Shown here piece by piece: positions 48,813-56,458 of a stretch of 64,000 nucleotides of DNA; within the stretch, counting starts at the first letter, position 1; every line of letters starts with the position of its first letter. Below the pieces are notes generated by a model. It saw nothing but the letters and a program-made list of their open reading frames with translations, searched no databases and was not told the origin of the DNA. Source of the stretch: Mesorhizobium ciceri biovar biserrulae WSM1271 (GTDB lineage Bacteria; Pseudomonadota; Alphaproteobacteria; Rhizobiales; Rhizobiaceae); the NCBI RefSeq assembly GCF_000185905.1, contig NC_014923.1, positions 2,627,501 through 2,691,500 on the forward strand. Reading direction: 5' to 3'. Position numbers and translations under genes: made by a program.

Positions 48813-49360
48813 TCGCCGCTTACCTTGTCGACCCTAGTGCCTGGCGCGGCAGTTCACCGCGCATTGCATTTTGGCGCTTGATGTTGGCGATTTGCATGAG
48901 CGTGGGTATTGGAATTGGCACGCTAGCTGCAGCGCCGAATACGCCTCAGGAAATCACGGGCAAGTGGACGTACCGAAGCTTCCATAACAACAAGAATCTC
49001 GTAACCGACAACGACCAGACCGCTCTCGGTCTGTTCTTTGCGGAAGCTATTTTTACGTTTGATGTTTCTGCCGACAACACACTCAACGGAACGATCGACT
49101 GGAATGGCGGTGGCTTGGATCTCCATGGAAGCGTCCAACCAGCTGCATCCGGCGCTCCCTTGACGGTTCAAATCGTAGGAATAGGGCGGCCTGGTACCGG
49201 CACTCAGGACTGGGAGTACGACTACTTCGGATATTTGGCGCACTCGTGGCCGCAAGGCGTCGGACAGGTGCCTGCATTGGTCGGGAGCGTCATAAGGGCC
49301 AAGCCGCACAACGGAGCACCTGCCGGTTATGTAGCATCGTTCATAGCGGTCCAACAGTGA
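48809..49360 (+). CDS. Exported or membrane-anchored protein of unknown function, tyrosinase operon
   Basis: 183 residues starting MIAAYLVDPSAW. A hydrophobic segment at about 21-42 (FWRLMLAICMSVGIGIGTLA) indicates export or an inner-membrane anchor. The mature part (ITGKWTYRSFHNNKNLV, GTIDWNGGGLDLHGSV, YDYFGYLAHSW, VGSVIRAKPHNG) looks like a beta-rich single domain without cysteine. It is the first gene behind lux-box promoter 1 and lies 58 bases before the tyrosinase. A helper role for tyrosinase, such as copper delivery by caddie proteins in Streptomyces, is only a guess. The frame also opens earlier at 48740, inside the promoter. Confidence 0.72.
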   Translation: MIAAYLVDPSAWRGSSPRIAFWRLMLAICMSVGIGIGTLAAAPNTPQEITGKWTYRSFHNNKNLVTDNDQTALGLFFAEAIFTFDVSADNTLNGTIDWNGGGLDLHGSVQPAASGAPLTVQIVGIGRPGTGTQDWEYDYFGYLAHSWPQGVGQVPALVGSVIRAKPHNGAPAGYVASFIAVQQ

Positions 49361-49418
49361 AGGCTGATCGGTACGAATTCATGAGATCCATTGCAATCAA
49401 ATCATAGGGGGTCACACG

Positions 49419-50888
49419 ATGCTCACTCGTCGCAGTTTTCTAGCGGTCACGACAGTTGGTTTGGCGGCGCCGGCAATTCTCCGTTATCGACCAGCTTGGT
49501 CAGCGGCGGCGCGCGTCCGCCGAAATGCATCCACCATGGCCCCGACCGACCCATTTTTTTCCGATTATGCGCAAGCTGTCGAGGCTATGCATCAGCTGCC
49601 GGTGAGCGACCAACGCAACTGGCGAAATCAGGCGCTGATCCACATACGCCACTGCACGCATGGCGTTTCCGACTTCACGCACTGGCATCGATGGTATGTT
49701 TCGTACTTTGAGCAGATTTGTTCAAAGCTGATCGGCAAGCCTGATTTTGCCTTGGCCTACTGGGACTGGGAGGAGAGCAAGAGCAAAGTTCCAGATCCCT
49801 TCTTCGACCTTCCGAAACTCAATGTGGTCCAATGGAACGACCAATCGAACGAGCAGTCTGACAATTGGGGGCCGGGTAGGGTTACGACTATCGGTGCGCG
49901 GGGAATCGCCCGAGCTCAAACCATGACGTCGATCCCGCAATTCGCCAACTCGTTTCTGAAAACGACTCTGGACAGTATTCGCGGCCAATCCGATTTCGAA
50001 ATATTCACAGGCCTGCTCGAGGGGCAACCGCACGGCAACGCCCATGTCGCCGTGGGATCTCTGCACGGGGCGAGGGGCCATATGGGCAGCGGGATGTCTT
50101 CGCTTGACCCCATATTTTGGCTCCACCATTGCAATATCGATCGCATTTGGGCCGAGTGGCAGGTTACCGGAAACACATCTGACGATCCTAAGAACACATA
50201 TCCTGACAGCTTCTATGACGCGGATGGCAAGCCTGTCGGCAGTAAAACATCGACAGGCGCGCTATCGCTAGGATCGTTCGACTACATCTACGATACAATC
50301 GAGCCGACGGTCATCGGACAAATTTCCGAGAAGCTCGATCTGCAAAAATTCGACGCTGGCGGCAACTCGATGATGGCGAAGCTAAATTTGACCACCCCTG
50401 CCTCCATAGGATCAGGTGCCTCGCCAGGTCCTGCGCTACCAAACATCGAAAGGGCAGTCGATGTGAAGGTGACCGATTTGGTGCAGGCCCTTTCAGAAGT
50501 ACGCGTGTTTCATGCGCCGGAAACATCTTTAAAGGCAATCGAGCCGAGCCGCATCGTTGCGCGTTTAGAGGGCGTTGAGACTCCTCAAAACACCGATATT
50601 GCAGTTGGCGTATTCGTGAATTGCCCTTATCTCACGCCCGAGACGCCTTCCGACGACAAACTCTGTGCGGGAGTGTTTAGCTTCTTTGGGCCCGGGGGAC
50701 CGCATGGGCATCACGGCGGCCCAAGGAATGTCTACATCGACTTGACTGACGCCTTGCGGAGTGTCGCGTCGCAAGGTCGTCTGGCGGGGAACGGGTTCAA
50801 AGTCCAGTTAATGGCTGTTCCTGTCGCCGAGGGCGTTCCCGCGGACACTCGTATCCCCTTTAAGGGCGTTACGATCCTGTCGGCCTGA
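49419..50888 (+). CDS. Tyrosinase/polyphenol oxidase, Tat-exported
   Basis: 489 residues. The N-terminus is a twin-arginine signal (TRRSFLAVTTVGLAAPAIL). The CuA site lies at residues 75-98 (HIRHCTHGVSDFTHWHRWY), with H81 and H90 as ligands and H75 or H78 as the third. CuB is HGNAHVAVG (H205, H209) plus DPIFWLHHCNIDRIWAEW (H236/H237). C79-T80-H81 matches the thioether Cys-Thr-His motif of fungal tyrosinases. A ~200-residue C-terminal domain resembles the plant-type PPO tail. It should oxidise mono- or diphenols to quinones in the periplasm. Downstream of lux-box promoter 1. Confidence 0.9.
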   Translation: MLTRRSFLAVTTVGLAAPAILRYRPAWSAAARVRRNASTMAPTDPFFSDYAQAVEAMHQLPVSDQRNWRNQALIHIRHCTHGVSDFTHWHRWYVSYFEQICSKLIGKPDFALAYWDWEESKSKVPDPFFDLPKLNVVQWNDQSNEQSDNWGPGRVTTIGARGIARAQTMTSIPQFANSFLKTTLDSIRGQSDFEIFTGLLEGQPHGNAHVAVGSLHGARGHMGSGMSSLDPIFWLHHCNIDRIWAEWQVTGNTSDDPKNTYPDSFYDADGKPVGSKTSTGALSLGSFDYIYDTIEPTVIGQISEKLDLQKFDAGGNSMMAKLNLTTPASIGSGASPGPALPNIERAVDVKVTDLVQALSEVRVFHAPETSLKAIEPSRIVARLEGVETPQNTDIAVGVFVNCPYLTPETPSDDKLCAGVFSFFGPGGPHGHHGGPRNVYIDLTDALRSVASQGRLAGNGFKVQLMAVPVAEGVPADTRIPFKGVTILSA

Positions 50889-50911
50889 TTTCAGCCCGAA
50901 TCGTGGCGCGT

Positions 50912-51490
50912 ATGAAGGTCATGCTACTGCGGTCGAAATGCCCAGATGTCTTGCATCCTTGGGTTAGTTGTCGCGCCTTGGGAATGATGGTGCTGATATC
51001 ATCTGCAGCCTTGGTCGCGGGCGTTCGTTCAGACCTGGCTTGCCCGCTTAAGGGTCAGGTGGTTTCTGAGACTACTGTGGATGGCGTTGATCTTTTGGGA
51101 CCGAACATCGCAAGCGCCCGCCACGCCGTTGTAGTTCCGCTAAGAGAGGTCGGGGCAAAAGTCCTGACGTCGGGAGTAATCACGATAAAGGTGAGCCTGC
51201 GGCCACTTAGGGTCGATCCAGAAGAGCAATTGCTGCTCCAGGTGCAACTGACCGACAAGACGCTTGACAATGCTCCTATTGCAACGGATGCGGTTTTGCC
51301 GGACGCAGCTGGGTCGGCATTCTTCAAACCCCTGAGCGTGGGCGAAAAAAAAGAGGTGTTTCTCTCATTGCCAGCTTGGGAATCTCCGAATCCGCCGAAA
51401 GCTGCCATTGTTGGAATTGTTTTGTCGACTGATAAATCCGCCCCAATCAATTCGGCAATCGAGATTCTTGCCGTCGACATTCTAAGCTGA
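50912..51490 (+). CDS. Exported beta-rich protein of unknown function, tyrosinase operon
   Basis: 192 residues from ATG 50912 (a GTG at 50903 adds three). A signal or anchor segment (ALGMMVLISSAALVAGV) precedes a predicted all-beta domain rich in alternating hydrophobics (VITIKVSLRPLRV, LLLQVQLTDKTLD, EVFLSLPAW). It ends AIEILAVDILS, recalling the tyrosinase ending RIPFKGVTILSA. It follows the tyrosinase by about 23 bases and is probably cotranscribed. It may act with the tyrosinase, for example as a shield or assembly partner; this is inference. Confidence 0.7.
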   Translation: MKVMLLRSKCPDVLHPWVSCRALGMMVLISSAALVAGVRSDLACPLKGQVVSETTVDGVDLLGPNIASARHAVVVPLREVGAKVLTSGVITIKVSLRPLRVDPEEQLLLQVQLTDKTLDNAPIATDAVLPDAAGSAFFKPLSVGEKKEVFLSLPAWESPNPPKAAIVGIVLSTDKSAPINSAIEILAVDILS

Positions 51491-51613
51491 GCTTCTGGTG
51501 CCACGACGATGGCATCGGCACGCCGGCTAGGATGCTGGCTGAGGTCCCAATTTTGTCCTCGCAGTTGTCAGGGCGCTTGGCCACCAAGGGCCCAAGGGCC
51601 AAGGGCGCAGGTT

Positions 51614-51667
51614 GAGTCAACTGTCCGATCGGGCAGGTGACTCATATTAGCTGGGCTGCAAGTATCT
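51614..51667 (+). promoter_or_regulatory. lux-box promoter 2
   Basis: Palindrome at 51614-51643 (core CTGTCCGATCGGGCAG; flanks GAGTCA/TGACTC). The flank base pair differs from box 1 on both sides, keeping symmetry. CTGCAA at 51656 and TATCT at 51663 have exactly the spacing of boxes 1 and 3. It precedes a 120-residue exported protein by about 75 bases. Confidence 0.8.
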
Positions 51668-51742
51668 AACGGGCGATGGGCCGAATTGCCCGCCCGCGGC
51701 AAGCGCTGCTAGAATAAATGACAATCGTATCAGGAGGGCGAG

Positions 51743-52105
51743 ATGAAACGGGGCCTCTTCACTTCTTGTACCGCAGTGTCAATGGGTATCGCATTCGCGG
51801 CCGCAGCGCAGCAAGTGACCGTCACAGGATGCGCGGAAGCGGGCGTTGAAAACGGATGCATTGTGATGAAGGACGGCGACAAACTCTACAACATCACACG
51901 TGCAACACCAAAACCAACGGCCAACACATACGGCACGGTAACGGGCACTGCCAGTGACGGTATCGATTTGTGTCAACAGGGAACCCTGCTCACGGCGGCG
52001 CAGTGGAAGCCCGACGCGAGCAAGGTGGGAATACGCAATAGCGTAGATGTCCACACGCTTTTTAGGATCTGCCAGGGCACGCCCGAGTTGGAATTCGCCA
52101 TCTGA
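51743..52105 (+). CDS. Small exported protein under lux-box control
   Basis: 120 residues. A Sec signal peptide (LFTSCTAVSMGIAFAAAAQQ) leads to a mature protein of about 98 residues with four cysteines in the mature part (TGCAEAGVENGCIVM, DLCQQGT, FRICQGT), likely two disulfides, hence extracytoplasmic. A good CAGGAGGGCGAG ribosome site precedes ATG 51743. No known family. It stands alone between lux-box promoters 2 and 3. Confidence 0.78.
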   Translation: MKRGLFTSCTAVSMGIAFAAAAQQVTVTGCAEAGVENGCIVMKDGDKLYNITRATPKPTANTYGTVTGTASDGIDLCQQGTLLTAAQWKPDASKVGIRNSVDVHTLFRICQGTPELEFAI

Positions 52106-52233
52106 GCAGGCAAAACCTTATCGCTTTCGATTGTCCGAGGGCGTCGGTGCGGGCGCCGGCGCTAAGGCTATAATTGACGTGTTGGTCGCCCTGGAAGGGG
52201 AGTTTTGAGGAGGTCGGTGAGGTCACCGGCGCG

Positions 52234-52287
52234 CCGTCAACTGTCCGATCGGACAGGTGACGTATCTTAGAGGGACTGCAACTATCT
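52234..52287 (+). promoter_or_regulatory. lux-box promoter 3 (luxI operon)
   Basis: Palindrome at 52234-52263 (core CTGTCCGATCGGACAG, fully symmetric 16-mer). CTGCAA at 52276 and TATCT at 52283. It lies 51 bases before the luxI ATG, giving positive feedback if LuxR activates here. Confidence 0.82.
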
Positions 52288-52314
52288 CCGCAAGATCGAC
52301 CAAGGGAGGGCGCC

Positions 52315-52986
52315 ATGATAGCGGCTCATGTCGTAAACGCCCAAAACAAGCATCTCTACGAGCACGAGTTCGACGAGTTTTTACGCCGGCGGCACGATTT
52401 TTTCGTGCATCAGAAGTGCTGGCGCCCTCCCAGCCCTGACGGACGTGAACGAGACCAATTTGATACCGACGCAGCGACCTATCTGCTTGGTCTCGAAGAC
52501 GGTCGCGTGGTGACATCGGCTCGATTGATCCCAACGAGCGAGCCGCACATGGTCTCGGAGGTTTTTCCTCATATGTGCGAGAAGTTCGGCGTCCCCCGGC
52601 GACCGGACTGGGCCGAATGGACTCGGACTTTCGTTGTCCCCGACAAACGCTCTACAGGGCTGCGCGGCACGCTAACGCAGCTGTGCTGCGCGGTGATGGA
52701 ATACGCACTTGACGAGGGTTTGAGTGCCGTCGGCGGTGTCCAGGAAACATACTTCATGCCTCATCACGGGGCCCTCAAATGGCGGGCAGACCCCATGGGC
52801 ATGGCAAAGGAGGAGAACGGTGAGTGGTACATCGTCGCGTATATCGACGTGAACGAAGCTGCGCTGGCGAGTGTCCGCAAAATCCTGGGTTGTGACCACT
52901 CGCTGATCGTTCGACGAGGGATCCAGATGCCCTTCATAAGCGATACGGCATTCTCGAAGCCCAAGCATCGGCAAATGTGCGAATGA
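52315..52986 (+). CDS. LuxI family acyl-homoserine lactone synthase
   Basis: 223-residue cytoplasmic enzyme that makes AHL from SAM and an acyl-ACP. The conserved LuxI residues are in place: R26 with F29/F30 (RRRHDFFV), W36, D47 and D50 (ERDQFD), R70 (TSARLIPT), E101 and R104 (EWTRTF). The acyl chain type cannot be deduced. No crotonase-like accessory genes like those beside traI1 of M. japonicum R7A are present. It is the first gene of an operon with a hypothetical protein (25-base gap), multicopper oxidase and cupredoxin. Confidence 0.9.
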   Translation: MIAAHVVNAQNKHLYEHEFDEFLRRRHDFFVHQKCWRPPSPDGRERDQFDTDAATYLLGLEDGRVVTSARLIPTSEPHMVSEVFPHMCEKFGVPRRPDWAEWTRTFVVPDKRSTGLRGTLTQLCCAVMEYALDEGLSAVGGVQETYFMPHHGALKWRADPMGMAKEENGEWYIVAYIDVNEAALASVRKILGCDHSLIVRRGIQMPFISDTAFSKPKHRQMCE

Positions 52987-53010
52987 CCACGAGCAGATGG
53001 AGAAGAAGCT

Positions 53011-53424
53011 ATGTCGCGTGTCTATTCTGTCGATGAGGTGCACGTTGAAGGCCTCATGATAATCCCCGACAACCCACCGGCCATCTCCGTATCTGCCAGG
53101 GGGTGGGTGCCGACAAGTGGATGGTCGCATCCTGACCTTGCCCCTTGGATGTACATCGTCCCCCCGACAGACGGTATTCTCGATCTCGACTTTGTTGCCA
53201 GTCCGCCGACCGGGCTCGCCCTCCAAGTATTCACGCGGATTGGTGTCACGAAGGCGTTTCCTGTTCCGGCTTGGGTGGTTGGCGTTCGCGTTCACAGCTC
53301 CACAAACTCGGTTGAGGATAAAATCGGCGGTGCCGCGGCGCCGAGTAAAGAGGCAATCGCTGGCGAAGGTATGCCCCTTCCTTGGCCATTCCCTTGGTGG
53401 GCGCCCAAAAGTGTGCGCCGCTAG
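53011..53424 (+). CDS. Unknown protein in the luxI operon
   Basis: 137 residues, no signal peptide visible. The N-terminal part is mixed (YSVDEVHVEGLMIIPDNPP, RGWVPTSGWSHPDLAPWM), with a middle DGILDLDFVASPPTG and a Pro/Trp-rich end (LPWPFPWWAPKS). No family recognised. A clear GGAGAAG ribosome site precedes ATG 53011. The position between luxI and the multicopper oxidase suggests coexpression. Confidence 0.65.
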   Translation: MSRVYSVDEVHVEGLMIIPDNPPAISVSARGWVPTSGWSHPDLAPWMYIVPPTDGILDLDFVASPPTGLALQVFTRIGVTKAFPVPAWVVGVRVHSSTNSVEDKIGGAAAPSKEAIAGEGMPLPWPFPWWAPKSVRR

Positions 53425-53487
53425 GACGCCGGGGCTTACCGAAACATTTGTCCAGTTGCGGCCCAATGTCCTTGTTCGTGAGGTAAG

Positions 53488-55593
53488 ATGGCGCGCCCGG
53501 TTGGTATCCGTTTTTTGACGGCCTACGCATTTACCGCTTTCGTCGGGACGGCCGGCCTTATCACCGCCGCGAAGACAGCTGATGGGGCGGAAGCCGGTCC
53601 GCTGATGCAGCCGCAAATTTGCTCGGCGATCACCACCCGCGGATCCCAACTCAATTTGCCATTCTGCCGGATAGCACCCTCGGAACCGGGCAGCGTTCAT
53701 TCCGACTTGACTGTGGCCTTAACGGCGACGACATCGCCGGTTCAGGTCGGCGGGTATAGAGTGGAAACCGAGAACTACAACGGGACCTATCTCCCGCCGA
53801 TCCTGGAGCTCAATGCCGGCGATACTTTAAGAGTTCGCCTCCTGGACGCTCTTGAAGCGGCATCCCAGGCTGGCGGGATGATGCATGACATGCAGATGGA
53901 GCAAGCTACCAATCTTCACACGCACGGGCTGATAGTGTCCCCCAACAATGCCGCCGACCCCACGCATGGGAATGGCGACAACGTGTTCGTCTCATTGAGA
54001 CGAGGCGAGTGGCTCGACTACAGTATTAAGATACCAACTGCTCTGCCCGCGAGTATTCTTGACGGCACTGCCGGAACCATACCGCACCCCGGCGGACTTT
54101 ATTGGTACCATTCTCATATCCATGGCCTCTCGGCGATGCAGGTCGCGGGGGGAATGTCGGGCGTCATGTCGATTGGCCCAAGCGACGCCAACGTGGTGGT
54201 GCGTGACGCAGACCCGATAAGGGAGGGAAAACTAACCAGTGACCTTCGAGCGGTGACGGATACTTCGTACCTGATGCTCCGGGACATCCGGCTGAACACT
54301 TCGGTGGATCCAAGCGATGCCTCAGACGACGCCCCGGCACAATGGGTTCGCACCGAAGACCATAATCACTGCGCTCCATCGCGGAGCGATCAACCCCTTC
54401 CTGCGACAACTGATCGCAAAGGTTTTTGTCGGAGCCCGAAGGATGCAAACGATATTTGGCTGTTCACTGTAAACGGACAGCGGTATCCAACAATTGATAT
54501 TGGTGCTGGCCATAATGGCCTATGGCGCATCGCGAATCTGAGCGCCGACGTAACCTACGACCTTCGGATCGTCTCAGCGGTAGATGGAAGTCTATTGCCG
54601 TTTGATTTGCTGAGCGTGGACGGCGTGGTTCCGGGGAAACCTTTGTTGCGAAACGCACCGGTTTCGGAAAACAAAGCGGTCCAGTTGTCGACCCTCACCC
54701 TTATGCCGGCCGCTCGCGCAGAGATTTACGTTCGCAACGATGGCCAATCGGCCGGCTCACGAACCTATTTCCTGAGGACGGGTCCAGTCAGCACCGGATC
54801 AGATCCACAGAGTGACGGTGACAATTGGCCCGAGATCCAGCTGGCCAAAGTGATCCTGGAAGCCTCTCCGAAGATCGTCGGAGAACGCGTTGCGGTCGAC
54901 CGGAACTTGCCTTACGCCGACCCGGACAATCGTCACCTATTTGTGGCTTTAGAGACCGCGCCGGCTCCGGCATTTCCAACAGGATGCGTCCGCGATATCG
55001 ACCGGAGCATGCGTGAGCACCGGCGTGTGATGTTTGCGGGAGGTCTAACCCCGGGCACCTGGCGCGTGCAGACTGACCTTATGCATCCGCCCCAGCCGGC
55101 GGGAACCTACCCGCTTCAGCAGTTCGCAGCAGACAAGACGGCGCGAATTGGTCCGGTTGGCTTCGACGCCTATTTAGATTCTGCCGGAGAGGTTGACTGG
55201 AGCGGCGCGGACGGGCGACCCAAACATGCCTGTGTGCAGCTGTCCAACGGTCACGGACAACTTTGGGAACTCAAGAATCCAACAACCGAACTGCACAACT
55301 TCCATATTCATCAGATGAAGTTCCGGCTGGCAAACAACGCCGATTTGACTGCCAACGGGATTGACGCCGAGACCTATGTTGCCCCGGTCAACGCACAATT
55401 GGCTTCCATTCGCAACGAAGACAGACAGGGCGCAATTACTTGGCATGATACCCTGCCTATTCCTGCAAACGGAAGTGTATTTGTCGTCATGAATTTCGAC
55501 GCCCAGGAACAAATCGGTAAATTCGTTTATCACTGCCACATCCTTAAACATGAGGACGCGGGCCTCATGGCGCCATTCGAGGTGGTCCCCTAA
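53488..55593 (+). CDS. Exported multicopper oxidase (laccase/bilirubin oxidase-like)
   Basis: 701 residues with a Sec-type signal (FLTAYAFTAFVGTAGLITAA). All four copper-binding segments are visible: HTHG (H144, H146), YWYHSHIHG (H208, H210, H212), HNFHIHQMKF (603-612) and HCHILKHEDAGLM (682-694). C683 is the type 1 ligand; the residue ten after it is L693, so the type 1 axial ligand is probably Leu rather than Met. Inserts between domains make it longer than CueO (516). It should oxidise phenols or metal ions while reducing O2 to water. The cupredoxin gene follows after 29 bases. Third gene from lux-box promoter 3. Confidence 0.87.
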   Translation: MARPVGIRFLTAYAFTAFVGTAGLITAAKTADGAEAGPLMQPQICSAITTRGSQLNLPFCRIAPSEPGSVHSDLTVALTATTSPVQVGGYRVETENYNGTYLPPILELNAGDTLRVRLLDALEAASQAGGMMHDMQMEQATNLHTHGLIVSPNNAADPTHGNGDNVFVSLRRGEWLDYSIKIPTALPASILDGTAGTIPHPGGLYWYHSHIHGLSAMQVAGGMSGVMSIGPSDANVVVRDADPIREGKLTSDLRAVTDTSYLMLRDIRLNTSVDPSDASDDAPAQWVRTEDHNHCAPSRSDQPLPATTDRKGFCRSPKDANDIWLFTVNGQRYPTIDIGAGHNGLWRIANLSADVTYDLRIVSAVDGSLLPFDLLSVDGVVPGKPLLRNAPVSENKAVQLSTLTLMPAARAEIYVRNDGQSAGSRTYFLRTGPVSTGSDPQSDGDNWPEIQLAKVILEASPKIVGERVAVDRNLPYADPDNRHLFVALETAPAPAFPTGCVRDIDRSMREHRRVMFAGGLTPGTWRVQTDLMHPPQPAGTYPLQQFAADKTARIGPVGFDAYLDSAGEVDWSGADGRPKHACVQLSNGHGQLWELKNPTTELHNFHIHQMKFRLANNADLTANGIDAETYVAPVNAQLASIRNEDRQGAITWHDTLPIPANGSVFVVMNFDAQEQIGKFVYHCHILKHEDAGLMAPFEVVP

Positions 55594-55622
55594 CGATCAA
55601 CATCCAGGAAGGAAGCGCTACC

Positions 55623-55997
55623 ATGTCAGCTAAAATCGATCGCCGCTTGGCTTTGCAAATTGGTGCTTTGGCATTGAGTGCCGCTGCATTTGGCGAAAAA
55701 CGAGCTTTTGCCGACGGAAAAGTTACTCAAATCAAAGTCGGAAAGAGTGCCGACGGCTCAATGGGTTTTGACCCCAAAGAGGTGACAATCACCGCAGGAG
55801 ACACCGTGGAGTGGTCAAACGAAACGACCTTTGAGCACACGGTGACGCCGGACGCGGATTCTACCGGAAAGTTCGAGGGGACAGACTCTCTAAAACCAAA
55901 ACAAAAGTATTCGACGACCATTAAGGCGTCAGCCGACCCTATTCACTACCACTGTGATTTTCATCCGACGATGAAGGGGACGATAATAGTCAAATGA
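55623..55997 (+). CDS. Exported cupredoxin (plastocyanin/amicyanin-like)
   Basis: 124 residues. The signal has a twin arginine (DRRLALQIGALALSAAAFG), possibly Tat. The domain carries the type 1 copper ligands H72 (FEHTVTPD) and C111-x-x-H114-x-x-M117 (HCDFHPTMKG). It is probably a periplasmic electron carrier, with the preceding multicopper oxidase as possible partner. GGAAGG ribosome site before ATG 55623. Last gene of the luxI operon. Confidence 0.88.
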   Translation: MSAKIDRRLALQIGALALSAAAFGEKRAFADGKVTQIKVGKSADGSMGFDPKEVTITAGDTVEWSNETTFEHTVTPDADSTGKFEGTDSLKPKQKYSTTIKASADPIHYHCDFHPTMKGTIIVK

Positions 55998-56458
55998 AGG
56001 CGCAGGGCTCTGAGCCGCAGCCGCACAAACGATCGTGCCGCGGGGGGGCGTACCCGAGCGCCGATGCCTTGGCGATGGACTGACCAGCCTGTTTCGAGCT
56101 GATCGCGCCGAGCGGTCTGGGTTTTGCTGATGGTCGATCCCCCGACTTCTCTTCCGCGGCTCTGCCTGCGCCGGCCAAGACGGCCGTCGAGATTGCATTA
56201 TCCAAACCGCTGCAGCGCACAGGTTCGTGTCTCCAAAAATCAGCCGCGATGCGCGTTCTGTTGTCGGGAGAGAGTGGGCGCCCGCAATACACACAGGTGC
56301 GATTTCGAAGCGATGCCGGTAGTTGGGGAGGCGACTCTATCAAACGCGACTGAGTGATCATCGCCTCCCTGTGTGCGCCAAGCGCAGACCACGTTCGCTC
56401 CCTGGCTGACAGCGAAGCCAGTTAGGCCCCTTGGCTTTCCGTGACCCGTCGACCAGCT
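55998..56458. other. Stretch between the cupredoxin and lipoprotein genes
   Basis: About 460 bases. A minus-strand open frame (55990-56361, 123 codons) contains RTCVYCGRPLSPDNRTRIAA, a possible Cys-pair motif, but the rest is unlike a folded protein and the frame runs 8 bases into the cupredoxin gene; I do not call it a gene. No terminator with a T run is seen. Confidence 0.35.

Noticed and set aside
55990..56361. Minus-strand 123-codon frame with a CVYCG motif
   Set aside because: Overlaps the cupredoxin end, lacks a ribosome site and most of it is low complexity; left as a note only.
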